Source: an uncultured Lachnospiraceae bacterium
GTDB lineage: Bacteria > Bacillota > Clostridia > Lachnospirales > Lachnospiraceae
Length of the DNA: 31,680 nucleotides
NCBI GenBank assembly: GCA_910580005.1
Contig: CAJTXH010000017.1
Coordinates: 1 to 31,680, forward strand
Reading direction: 5' to 3'
Shown: positions 1-7,839 of the stretch, one piece after another
Numbering within the stretch: the stretch's first letter is position 1
Layout: every line of letters begins with the position of its first letter
The notes under the pieces: model-generated
Told to the model about the DNA's origin: nothing
Databases searched by the model: none
Seen by the model: only the letters and a program-made list of their open reading frames with translations
Position numbers and translations under genes: made by a program

Positions 1-687
1 TACCAGGCATATACAGACTACCATGGCATGATGGATTTAACAGAAAAGTTATACCGCCATGTTGCAAAAGAAGTAACAGGTTCAGAAATATTAACTTATG
101 GTGAACATACAATAGATTTATCAAAGCCTTTTGAACGAATTACAATGCTTGATGCTGTTAAGAAATATTCAGGCGTTGATTTTAATGAAATACATTCAGC
201 AGAAGAAGCAAAGAAAGTAGCAGATGAACATCATATCGAATACGAAGAAAGGCATGCAAAGGGTGATATACTTAACCTTTTCTTTGAAGAATTTGTAGAA
301 GAGCATTTAATCCAGCCTGTATTTGTAATGGACCATCCAGTTGAAATATCACCACTTACAAAGAGAAAGCCAGATAACCCTGGCTATGTAGAACGTTTTG
401 AGTTCTTTATAAATGGATGGGAAATGGCAAATGCCTATTCAGAATTAAATGACCCTGTTGACCAGCGTGCACGCTTTGAAGCACAGGAAAAAGAACTTGC
501 AGCAGGAAATGAAGAAGCTAACCATACAGATGAGGACTTCTTAAATGCACTGGGCATAGGAATGCCTCCAACTGGTGGTATAGGTTTTGGAATTGACAGG
601 ATGGTAATGATAATGACAAATTCACCAGCAATAAGGGATGTACTATTGTTCCCGACGATGAAAACACTGGGCGGAAAAGACCAATAA
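1..687 (+). CDS. lysS: Lysine--tRNA ligase (class II), 3' part
   Basis: The frame is open from the first base of the window, so the gene begins upstream; 228 residues of the C-terminal catalytic core remain of a protein that normally has about 500. It charges tRNA-Lys with lysine in the cytoplasm. Class II signatures are clear: the stretch PVFVMDHPVEISPLTKR, then NGWEMANAYSELNDP, and motif 3 as GGIGFGIDRMVMI near the end. The first internal Met (position 28) is not the start, because the residues before it (YQAYTDYHG) continue the conserved synthetase sequence. The HAD phosphatase follows after 16 bp on the same strand and may be co-transcribed. Nothing unusual is seen. Family assignment is firm. 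Confidence 0.97.
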   Translation, partial: YQAYTDYHGMMDLTEKLYRHVAKEVTGSEILTYGEHTIDLSKPFERITMLDAVKKYSGVDFNEIHSAEEAKKVADEHHIEYEERHAKGDILNLFFEEFVEEHLIQPVFVMDHPVEISPLTKRKPDNPGYVERFEFFINGWEMANAYSELNDPVDQRARFEAQEKELAAGNEEANHTDEDFLNALGIGMPPTGGIGFGIDRMVMIMTNSPAIRDVLLFPTMKTLGGKDQ

Positions 688-703
688 AACCAATTAAAGG
701 AAT

Positions 704-1363
704 ATGACAGATATGGACAAATACAATGCTGTAATTTTTGATTTAGACGGAACTCTCCTCGATACCCTTGAGGACATTACTGATGCTGTAAACCACGCCA
801 TGCAGAATGCCGGTTATTCTGTACATTCTGTTGCTGAAGTACGCTCTTTTGTTGGCAATGGCATAAAGAAATTAATTGAACGTTCTCTTCCGCAAGGGGC
901 AGACACTCCTGGTTTTGACAGCATATTTAATGAATTTAAGCAGTTTTATACGGCAAACTGCCATATTAAAACACACCCTTACCCTGGGATTATGGAACTT
1001 CTGGAAAGGCTTCATTCAGATGGTTATAAACTTGCAATTACCTCTAATAAAAACCAGGCAGCAGTTACAGAATTAAATAATATTTATTTTGCAAAATATA
1101 TTTCTGTTGCTATTGGCGAAAATAGACATATGCCAAAGAAGCCAGCACCTGATTCTGTATTATCAGCACTTGGACAGCTTGGCGGCTGTCCTGTGGACAG
1201 GGCACTTTATGTAGGTGATTCAGATGTTGATATCAAAACTGCCAAGAATGCCTGCATAAAATGCATTAGTGTAAGCTGGGGATTTAAGGACAGGCAAGTT
1301 CTTGAAAAACTTAACCCAGGTGTAATTATAGATACCCCAACAGAACTTTATAATTATTTATAA
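704..1363 (+). CDS. HAD-superfamily phosphatase, phosphoglycolate phosphatase-like
   Basis: A haloacid dehalogenase phosphatase of up to 219 residues. Motif I is FDLDGTLLDT (nucleophile Asp13, general acid Asp15), motif II is ITSNK, the motif III lysine lies in KKPAPDS, and motif IV is VGDSDVDIKTA. The helical cap after motif I and the overall length fit the Gph/PpaX group, which act on phosphoglycolate or pyrophosphate; the substrate cannot be read from sequence. An AGGAA sits only 1 nt before the ATG at 704 but about 10 nt before the in-frame ATG at 713, so translation may start at 713 (MDKYNAVIFDLDG). It lies 16 bp after lysS and ends against a convergent minus-strand gene. Confidence 0.9.
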   Translation: MTDMDKYNAVIFDLDGTLLDTLEDITDAVNHAMQNAGYSVHSVAEVRSFVGNGIKKLIERSLPQGADTPGFDSIFNEFKQFYTANCHIKTHPYPGIMELLERLHSDGYKLAITSNKNQAAVTELNNIYFAKYISVAIGENRHMPKKPAPDSVLSALGQLGGCPVDRALYVGDSDVDIKTAKNACIKCISVSWGFKDRQVLEKLNPGVIIDTPTELYNYL

Positions 1364-1385
1364 AGCCCTGTATGGGGGCATTTAT
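1360..1385. terminator. Weak bidirectional terminator-like hairpin between convergent genes
   Basis: The stem ataaa-gccc (1360-1368) pairs with gggc-a-tttat (1376-1385) with one bulged base, and T-rich sequence follows on both strands. It lies at the stop codon of the HAD gene and 14 bp past the end of the EAL gene, where both converging transcripts need to stop. The stem is short, so this is a tentative call. Confidence 0.35.
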
Positions 1386-1398
1386 TATGTATTTTATA

Positions 1399-3378
1399 TT
1401 ACTCTGCTGACTCCAGGAAACTTAAGAACTCTTCTTCTGCCAGAGGTTTTGAGAAATAATATCCCTGCAGGTAGTCAACCCCTTTTTCAGAAAGCGCATC
1501 TACCATTTCTTTTGTTTCAACACCCTCTGCAACTATCTTAAGTTTAAGGTCATTAATAAGTTCAATAATTTTAGTAAGGACTGCAACTGATTTTGTTATT
1601 GATGCGTCCCTCTTTTCTTCTGTTTCTGTTTTCATAAGTATTTTCTTGCGCTGTTCAGGATAACAGCACCATATAAGGCTTTTGTCAATTTTTATAATCT
1701 CATATTGTATATCCACCATCTGGGCAAGGTTTGAATAACCAGTGCCAAAGTCATCCATTGAAAATGATGTACCCATGTCCCTTAATGCTTCTACATTCCT
1801 GTTCAGCATATTTCCTGATGATGCTGCGGCGGTTTCAGTTATTTCAAGGTTTAAGAAATTATATGGCAGGCCATATTTATAAACGGTATCTTTTATCTGC
1901 GTTATAAGCCCCTGGTCAATGCACTGTACGGCTGAAAGGTTTATCTCTATATACTCAATGCCACGTCCTATAAGGTTTGCCCTCTGCGAAAATTCACACA
2001 CCTTTGAAAGTGCAATTTCACCAATCTTCATTATAAGCCCTTCTTTTTCTGCTATTGGAATAAATTCTTCTGGTGATATAAAACCAATAGTCCTGCTGTC
2101 TTTAAGCCTTATAAGTGCCTCAGCGGAATGGAAATCTCCTTTCTTAACTGAATATATCGGCTGGTAGACCATATAAAAACCATCATTGTTAATTGCATTA
2201 TCAAGTATGCGCAATATGTCAGAATAGCGTTCTTTTTCCTTATACATATTTTTATCATATCTGTAAAAATTTTGCTGCCTGTCCCTGTACCTCTGCATAA
2301 AATTAAATATGTCTTCGAGTTCTATCACACTTTCAGCTTCACCTGGGCAGTATACCACATCTATTGTGCCTGTTACATGTATGGCACTTGCATTAAACGT
2401 AAAGCCATACTCTATTTTATTGGCAAGGTTATGCATTACTTCTTCATTATAATTATTTTTATCAACTATAATGCCTATAACTTCCTCTTCTACTGAATAA
2501 ACTTTAAGTCCTAATGTATCTTCCACAATATTTCCAATATCACGCAGTATTTTCTGGCAGATATCATGCCCATATTTGCCATGTACAATATGGAATTCAT
2601 GAAAACTTATTTGTGCTACATAGAACCTCCTGTTTTCATTAAAATATGCATTAAGCATCTTTCTGTATGCCATGCTGTTAAAACAGCCATTTTCATAGTT
2701 TATATAAACCTTGGAGTCCTCAAAATTAAGAAAATTCATAAGTTCCAGTATAATAATGCCTGTACTGGATAACAGGAGGCTTGGGTTTAATATCTGTATA
2801 ATCCCAAAACCCGCCCACACGCCAAGACCCATAGCTATATTGGCAGTTTTCTTCTTTTTAAGCCTTTTATGGTTTAAAATAAGGAATATTACAGAAAGGA
2901 AAAAATATATCCCCATTGTAACATATTCGAGGTCTACAACAGTACCATAAGAATAAACACCATCCTCACCGGCTCTTATTTTTATTGGTGCAAATATGCC
3001 TCCTGATACTGCTGCTATAAGCGGCAGTGATATAACCAGGTTATTCCTTCTGTTGCTTTTGTCATATTTATTACATAATGCTTCAATATGCATATGCACA
3101 AAATACATTGATAAACATATTGTTATCATAAAAAACCTGTATAATGCTTCCCTTACAAAACCAGAAAACGCACCAGGTGCATACAGGTTATATGTAATGG
3201 CAAAATCGCATATTACATTAGCTGTGCTGGATACAAGTATTGCTGTAAAAAAATTACCTTTTTCAAAAGGCAGCCTTTTATTTTTCAGGTATAAAAACCA
3301 TATTATACCTAAAAGCAATGCATTAACTATCCTTATCTGGAAATATAATGCATATATTGTATTTAATGGTTCACCCAT
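1399..3378 (-). CDS. Membrane EAL-domain cyclic-di-GMP phosphodiesterase with degenerate GGDEF-like domain
   Basis: About 659 residues. The first 220 hold roughly six hydrophobic membrane segments. Residues about 230-390 have the position and size of a GGDEF domain but no GG(D/E)EF signature. Residues about 400-655 form an EAL domain. Residues expected for an active phosphodiesterase are present: EAL (AEALIRL), Asn (EINLS), Glu (EITET), the Asp pair (DDFGTGYS), Lys (IKIDKS), Glu (VAEGVET) and Gln (LQGYYFSKP). It should hydrolyse cyclic-di-GMP to pGpG. A TTG at 3384 could extend it by two codons, but AAAGG placed 6 nt before the ATG at 3378 favours the ATG. It follows the alcohol dehydrogenase gene by about 30 bp and is the last gene of that unit. 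Confidence 0.93.
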   Translation of the reverse strand: MGEPLNTIYALYFQIRIVNALLLGIIWFLYLKNKRLPFEKGNFFTAILVSSTANVICDFAITYNLYAPGAFSGFVREALYRFFMITICLSMYFVHMHIEALCNKYDKSNRRNNLVISLPLIAAVSGGIFAPIKIRAGEDGVYSYGTVVDLEYVTMGIYFFLSVIFLILNHKRLKKKKTANIAMGLGVWAGFGIIQILNPSLLLSSTGIIILELMNFLNFEDSKVYINYENGCFNSMAYRKMLNAYFNENRRFYVAQISFHEFHIVHGKYGHDICQKILRDIGNIVEDTLGLKVYSVEEEVIGIIVDKNNYNEEVMHNLANKIEYGFTFNASAIHVTGTIDVVYCPGEAESVIELEDIFNFMQRYRDRQQNFYRYDKNMYKEKERYSDILRILDNAINNDGFYMVYQPIYSVKKGDFHSAEALIRLKDSRTIGFISPEEFIPIAEKEGLIMKIGEIALSKVCEFSQRANLIGRGIEYIEINLSAVQCIDQGLITQIKDTVYKYGLPYNFLNLEITETAAASSGNMLNRNVEALRDMGTSFSMDDFGTGYSNLAQMVDIQYEIIKIDKSLIWCCYPEQRKKILMKTETEEKRDASITKSVAVLTKIIELINDLKLKIVAEGVETKEMVDALSEKGVDYLQGYYFSKPLAEEEFLSFLESAE

Positions 3379-3408
3379 AAACAACCTTTCTCCCCTTTAC
3401 TTTTTATT

Positions 3409-4635
3409 TTACCCATAACAAATGCTGCATATAATATATTCGCATTCTTTTAAAGACATTATCTTTGGAACAGGATAATGTGGGTTTGACTCTATTATAG
3501 CACATTTTGCCATATTTTTAACATCTTTTCTTGTAATATTCTCTTTTTTTAGTATTTTATAAAAATCCTTGTAAATGCCCAGTTTATGCAAAAGCATCTT
3601 TATATAATTAATATATGCTTCCGCCCTCTGGCTTTCTGGCAGGTTTCCGCCTGCAATCCCACATATTTCTGAAAGCTTTGCAAGCTTTTTATAAACACAT
3701 TTTCCATACCATGTGAGAACATATGGCATTACAACCGCTACTGCCATTCCATGGGCAATATTATACCTTCCTCCTATTGCATGGGCTATGGCATGTACAT
3801 AACCTACTGATGTCCTTAAAAATGCACGTCCTGCAAGATATGAGGCTTCAAGCATTTTCTGCCTGGAAATTCTGCCGCCAGTACCATAATATACTTTTGT
3901 TATATTTCCTGCAATAAGTTGTACTGCCATTTCTGCATCTTTTTCTGCACTTTTGCAAGAAAATTTATTAATATAGGATTCCGTTGCATGTGTGAGTGCA
4001 TCCATTCCAGAATATGCTGCCATATATGAAGGAAGCCCTATGGTCATCACAGGGTCAAGCACTGCAAACTTTGGTATAATATTAGTATCAGCGATTATTT
4101 TTTTATTGCCATCTGCAGCATCCCTTACTACCGCACATGCTGTTGTTTCTGCACCAGTACCAGCCGTTGCAGGCACTGCTATAACAAGCGGGGTTTTCTT
4201 CCTGGATTTCTGGTATCCTTCAAGGCTGCTTATCTTTTTGCCTGGATTGGCGATTCCTGCTGCTGCCGCCTTGGCGCAGTCAATTACAGAACCCCCTCCT
4301 ATCGCAATTACTGCACAGCACTTATAGCGGATATAAAGCTTCCTTGCATATTCAATGCTGCCAATGCCTGTTTCTGGGCTTGTGCCACTAAATATTACAT
4401 AATCCAGCCCTTTTTCTTTAAATACCCTGGCAATCTTCCTGAATAAAGCTGTTTTAGCAATGTGTGGGCCTGTTACTATAAGAACCCTGCCATTAATGCC
4501 CTGTTTTTTGAGAAGCCCTGGTATATGGCCAACAGCCCCTTCTTTAGATATAACTTTATTATCGTATTTTATTATCTTCATAATACTGGTAAATATATAC
4601 TGGTAAATACGGTAACAGCACTTTTTAAAAATCAT
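3409..4635 (-). CDS. Iron-type (group III) alcohol dehydrogenase
   Basis: A 408-residue member of the iron-dependent alcohol dehydrogenase family (FucO, DhaT, YqhD relatives), which interconvert alcohols and aldehydes with NAD(P)H. The dinucleotide-binding GGGS is at residues 113-116, followed by AVPATAGTGAE. All four expected metal ligands are visible: Asp212 and His216 (GMDALTHATESY), His281 and His295 (HAIAHAIGGRYNIAHG). The substrate is unknown. The ATG at 4635 overlaps the end of the GTPase-NYN gene by 11 bp; an AAGGAG (4646-4651) ten bases upstream, inside that gene, supports this start over the internal Met at residue 19 (MKIIKYDNK), which has no ribosome site. Translational coupling to the GTPase-NYN gene is therefore likely. 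Confidence 0.92.
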   Translation of the reverse strand: MIFKKCCYRIYQYIFTSIMKIIKYDNKVISKEGAVGHIPGLLKKQGINGRVLIVTGPHIAKTALFRKIARVFKEKGLDYVIFSGTSPETGIGSIEYARKLYIRYKCCAVIAIGGGSVIDCAKAAAAGIANPGKKISSLEGYQKSRKKTPLVIAVPATAGTGAETTACAVVRDAADGNKKIIADTNIIPKFAVLDPVMTIGLPSYMAAYSGMDALTHATESYINKFSCKSAEKDAEMAVQLIAGNITKVYYGTGGRISRQKMLEASYLAGRAFLRTSVGYVHAIAHAIGGRYNIAHGMAVAVVMPYVLTWYGKCVYKKLAKLSEICGIAGGNLPESQRAEAYINYIKMLLHKLGIYKDFYKILKKENITRKDVKNMAKCAIIESNPHYPVPKIMSLKECEYIICSICYG

Positions 4636-7252
4636 TTTCTATAATCTCCTTAATACGTTCTGAAATTCTCATAACCTCTTCCTGGAATTCCCTTGCAGAC
4701 ATTCTTCTTGCCCCTTCACCTGTTACAATTATCTGCTCTAATGCATCTGATGTGGCAACTGTGACATTATGTTTCCTGCCTATCTCATGTGTAACCCTTT
4801 CAATATACATATCTGCTGTTTCTGCCTCTTTTGTATATACAACATTAATATTATGGTATTTCATGACTTCGCCAGGATTACCTTTAACTTTGTATGCGTC
4901 AAATACAAGTATTAATATGCACTGTTTATATCCCTGGTAATTACATAATATGTCCATAAGCCTGCTTCTTGCAGCATCAAGGCTCACTTTTGAAAGCTCA
5001 TTTAATTCTTCCCATGAAAAGATTATGTTATACCCGTCAACAAGAAGATATTGTTTTATATCTTTATATTTGTTTTTTTTGTATCTTTCAAGGTTTTCCA
5101 GATATTCCTCACCACGCTCTTTCTTTTTCTGCTTATTTCTGGCTTCATATCCAAAATTTCCTGTGGTGTCACTTTTAAATTTTTTTGTAACAGTCCCAAA
5201 TGTCCTTTCAAAAATAGCCTCAAGTTCTTTATCTTCCTCTAAAGTACCATTATAAGTTACTGCCTGTGCTGCCTTTTCATGGCTGTTATTATAGTCCTCC
5301 TCCGTCCCCTCCGCCCTGCCTTCTTCTATATATAAATCTTTATATACTGACTCAATGTGCATATAATTCTTAACTTCATCCCAAGGTACATAAAAACCTG
5401 AGCCATGTGCGCAAAATACTGAACCTGCCGGGTTTTCTGCATCCTCAACAGGGTTATACCCTGTATGTTCCACTACTTCCTTGCCATTATGGCATGGCAT
5501 ATATCCGCCAAGGTTGCATGACAGCCTTCCAAGTCCGCCTGAATAAGCGCTTACCTCTGCCATATACCCGGACATAAGCGATACAGGCGCTTTGCCTTTA
5601 AGCACCTGCATGTCCCCGTCTGCTTCTGGTCCTTCAAAAGTCCCTTCCATCTTCTGTATGTCATTTATTGCCCTTCCCACACATCCAGCTGGCACTTCAA
5701 GCCTGAAACTGTAATACGGCTCTAAAAGCATATTATGCGCCTGCATAAGCCCCTGCCTTATTGCACGGTATGTTGCCTGCCTGAAATCACCGCCTTCTGT
5801 ATGTTTAAGGTGCGCCCTGCCTGCAACAAGCGTAATCTTAATATCTGTAATAGCAGAGCCTGTAAGCACACCTGGGTGTTCCCTTTCATCAATATGTGAA
5901 AGTACCAGGCGCTGCCAGTTTCGGTCAAGATAATCCTCTTTACATGCAGAGGAAACCACAATGCCACTTCCTCTTTCCCCTGGTTCTAACAGTAGATGTA
6001 CTTCTGCATAATGCCTTAATGGTTCAAAATGCCCTACCCCTTCAACTGTATTTGTAATTGTTTCTTTATATACTATCCTGCCCCTGCCAAATGAAATTTT
6101 TATATTAAAACGTTCAAGCATAAGCCTTTGCAGTATTTCAAGCTGTACCTCCCCCATTAACTGCACATTTGCCTCCTGGAGTTTTTCATTCCATACTACA
6201 TGAAGCTGTGGTTCTTCCTCTTCAAACACCCTTAAGCTAGAAAGCAGCTTGTGGCTGTCTGTGCTGTCCTGTAGTATTACCTGGAAAGCCATTACAGGTT
6301 CTAAAACTGGCAGGCTGGATGCCTTCTCTGCCCCAAAGCATTCCCCTGGGTAAGTATTTTTAGGTCCTGTAACCGCACAGACCATGCCAGCTTCCGCAAA
6401 ATCTGCTGTTTTATACTTTTCACCTGAATATACACGTATCTGCTCAATTTTCTCATCTGCCACAGTTTCTTTCACTTTTATTCTGCCACCTGTAATTTTC
6501 ATATAAGTAAGCCTGCTTCCCTGCGCATCCCTTGCAATTTTATATGCCTTTGCCCCAAAGCTGTTTCCATATTCTACAGGTGTGGCATATTTATAAAAAC
6601 CTTCCATAAATTCTTCTACACCCTGCATTTTAAGAGCTGAGCCAAAAAAACATGGAAAAATTTTCCTTTGTGAAACCAGCCTTCTTATATCCTGGACTGT
6701 TACATCTCCATTTTCCATATAGTAATCAAGCACTTCTTCATCTGACATAGCCAGGCTTTCATAAAATTCCTCATCCATGCCATCCGAAAAGCTGGTACAC
6801 CCGTCATCAAGCCTGTGTTTAAGTTCTTTTACAATATCCTGCCTTTCCCTGTCTGCAATATCCATTTTATTAATAAATATAAATACAGGTATTTTATATC
6901 TCTGCAAAAGCTTCCATAATGTTGATGTATGGGGCTGTACACCATCTGTCCCACTTATTACAAGCACTGCATAATCAAGTACATTAAGTGTCCTTTCCAT
7001 CTCTGCTGAAAAGTCCACATGCCCCGGTGTATCAAGAAGCGTTATCTCTGTATCTTTCCATTTAATAACAGCCTGTTTGGAAAATATTGTTATGCCTCTT
7101 TCACGTTCAATGCTATAATTGTCCAGAAAAGAATCTTTATGGTCTACACGCCCTGGCTTCCTTATATTACCTGCAAGAAATAGCATTCCTTCAGATAAAG
7201 TTGTCTTACCAGCATCTACATGCGCCAAAATGCCTGTTACAAGCCTGTCCAC
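4625..7252 (-). CDS. TetM-like ribosome-binding translational GTPase fused to a Rae1/YacP-type NYN ribonuclease domain
   Basis: 875 residues. The first 650 or so follow the EF-G/TetM plan: G1 AHVDAGKTT (10-18), switch I ERERGITI, DTPGH (74-78), NKMD (128-131), then the later EF-G-like domains up to LLEPYYSF and the Gly-rich end of domain V. TetM-class proteins stop about here (near 640 residues). After a charged linker, residues 735-875 form a complete NYN domain closest in pattern to Bacillus Rae1/YacP, a ribosome-associated A-site mRNA endonuclease: DGYNII (Asp739), VFDAYKVKG (Asp785), YTKEAETAD (Asp814), VATSDALEQ (Asp836), SAREF. Start is GTG at 7252 with GGGAGG 8 nt upstream; the nearby ATG at 7260 is out of frame. 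The domain IV segment lacks the TetM YSPVSTP tip, so tetracycline resistance is doubtful. First gene of a three-gene unit. Confidence 0.93.
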   Translation of the reverse strand: MDRLVTGILAHVDAGKTTLSEGMLFLAGNIRKPGRVDHKDSFLDNYSIERERGITIFSKQAVIKWKDTEITLLDTPGHVDFSAEMERTLNVLDYAVLVISGTDGVQPHTSTLWKLLQRYKIPVFIFINKMDIADRERQDIVKELKHRLDDGCTSFSDGMDEEFYESLAMSDEEVLDYYMENGDVTVQDIRRLVSQRKIFPCFFGSALKMQGVEEFMEGFYKYATPVEYGNSFGAKAYKIARDAQGSRLTYMKITGGRIKVKETVADEKIEQIRVYSGEKYKTADFAEAGMVCAVTGPKNTYPGECFGAEKASSLPVLEPVMAFQVILQDSTDSHKLLSSLRVFEEEEPQLHVVWNEKLQEANVQLMGEVQLEILQRLMLERFNIKISFGRGRIVYKETITNTVEGVGHFEPLRHYAEVHLLLEPGERGSGIVVSSACKEDYLDRNWQRLVLSHIDEREHPGVLTGSAITDIKITLVAGRAHLKHTEGGDFRQATYRAIRQGLMQAHNMLLEPYYSFRLEVPAGCVGRAINDIQKMEGTFEGPEADGDMQVLKGKAPVSLMSGYMAEVSAYSGGLGRLSCNLGGYMPCHNGKEVVEHTGYNPVEDAENPAGSVFCAHGSGFYVPWDEVKNYMHIESVYKDLYIEEGRAEGTEEDYNNSHEKAAQAVTYNGTLEEDKELEAIFERTFGTVTKKFKSDTTGNFGYEARNKQKKKERGEEYLENLERYKKNKYKDIKQYLLVDGYNIIFSWEELNELSKVSLDAARSRLMDILCNYQGYKQCILILVFDAYKVKGNPGEVMKYHNINVVYTKEAETADMYIERVTHEIGRKHNVTVATSDALEQIIVTGEGARRMSAREFQEEVMRISERIKEIIENDF
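4646..4651 (-). promoter_or_regulatory. Shine-Dalgarno that decides the alcohol dehydrogenase start
   Basis: The minus-strand AAGGAG is encoded within the last codons (Lys-Glu) of the GTPase-NYN gene and stands 10 nt before the overlapping ATG at 4635. It supports the longer N-terminus of the dehydrogenase and coupled translation. Confidence 0.6.
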
Positions 7253-7260
7253 TTTCCATG

Positions 7261-7266
7261 CCTCCC
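7261..7266 (-). promoter_or_regulatory. Shine-Dalgarno supporting the GTG start of the GTPase-NYN gene
   Basis: Minus-strand GGGAGG lies 8 nt before the GTG start. It sits only a few bases past the foot of the large self-complementary element at 7270-7469, so folding of that element could affect ribosome access. Confidence 0.65.
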
Positions 7267-7269
7267 TCG

Positions 7270-7469
7270 GACGGTTTCCATGCCAGAACCAGTAATATTC
7301 CGTAAGAGGGGCACGCTCCCACTACGTCCGCCCACGTAACGGCGCATAAAATCCCTATGCCGCAACGTGGCATTTGCCACTTTGCGGCATTGAAAACGGG
7401 ATTTAAACGCCGGCGGTGTAAAGTGCCCCTTTTACGGAATATTACTGGCTCTGGCACATGAAACCTGTC
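7270..7469 (-). repeat. Structured intergenic repeat, copy 1 (long imperfect palindrome)
   Basis: About 200 bp that folds on itself end to end. The core outer arms, 7281-7314 and 7423-7456, match at 32 of 34 positions, and similarity continues outwards to 7270 and 7469. The apex is a hairpin of two 15-base arms (7358-7372, 7375-7389) with one mismatch. Read on the minus strand it aligns with copy 2: the shared blocks are AGGGGCACTT, then CACCGCCGGC with TTTAA, and CGTGGGC followed by AGCGTGCCC. The apical hairpin differs between copies. It fills most of the predicted leader of the GTPase-NYN mRNA. No transposase is associated. It could be a MITE-like element or a structured RNA; function unknown. 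Confidence 0.8.
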
Positions 7470-7499
7470 ATCATAAATTTTCAGCAGCCTAAAAGTAAT

Positions 7500-7528
7500 A
7501 TTATAACTACAAATTACACAACAGTCCA
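7500..7528 (-). promoter_or_regulatory. Predicted sigma-A promoter for the GTPase-NYN unit
   Basis: On the minus strand TGGACT (7523-7528) is followed after 17 bp by a perfect TATAAT (7500-7505). Transcription would start near 7493, about 24 bases before the self-complementary element 1, giving a leader of about 240 nt made almost entirely of that element. The -35 matches four of six consensus bases. Confidence 0.5.
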
Positions 7529-7618
7529 GCCATCTATAAAAGACAATTAAATTAGCTGTAATCTGAATAAATCTCCCACACAATATAGTTTTTAGCTTCT
7601 ATAATTTGACGGTAAACA

Positions 7619-7809
7619 GCAGGATTTCAGTGTTTGGCTAAATTATTCCATGACAGGGGCACTTCAGCACCGCCGGCATTTAAGCCCCTGTGTCAAAAAG
7701 AAACGTCAGTTTCTTTTGGGCGCAAGGGCTTTATGTGCCGCTGCGTGGGCTGAAGTAGCGGAAGCGTGCCCTGGAATGGAATATTTAGCCAGACACTGGA
7801 AATCCCTGC
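7619..7809 (+). repeat. Structured intergenic repeat, copy 2 (long imperfect palindrome)
   Basis: About 190 bp with arms of about 44 bases (7619-7662 and 7766-7809) that pair with few mismatches and small indels. The apex is a perfect 9-base hairpin (7696-7704 with 7709-7717, loop gtca). It carries the same ordered blocks as copy 1 but on the opposite strand, so the copies are head to head with about 150 bp between them. It begins 31 bp past the GH8 stop and may also end the xylan-operon transcript, though no classical U-tract terminator is obvious. Open frames across both copies translate to similar peptides only because the repeats are homologous. Confidence 0.78.
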
Positions 7810-7839
7810 GTCCATCAGCCATCCAGCATAAAAAGTATA

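Noticed and set aside
4625..7252. Acquired tetracycline-resistance gene on a mobile element
   Set aside because: The domain IV tip differs from TetM, the protein carries an extra NYN domain, and no integrase, relaxase, recombinase or insertion sequence lies nearby.
7206..7583. 125-residue minus-strand open frame over repeat copy 1
   Set aside because: It overlaps the start of the GTPase-NYN gene and spans the palindromic element. Its peptide resembles the one from copy 2 only because the DNA repeats are homologous, and no protein family is recognisable.
7696..7717. Classical rho-independent terminator at the end of the xylan cluster
   Set aside because: The 9-bp stem has only two G-C pairs and no clear following U-tract of sufficient length. 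It is better explained as the apex of repeat copy 2.
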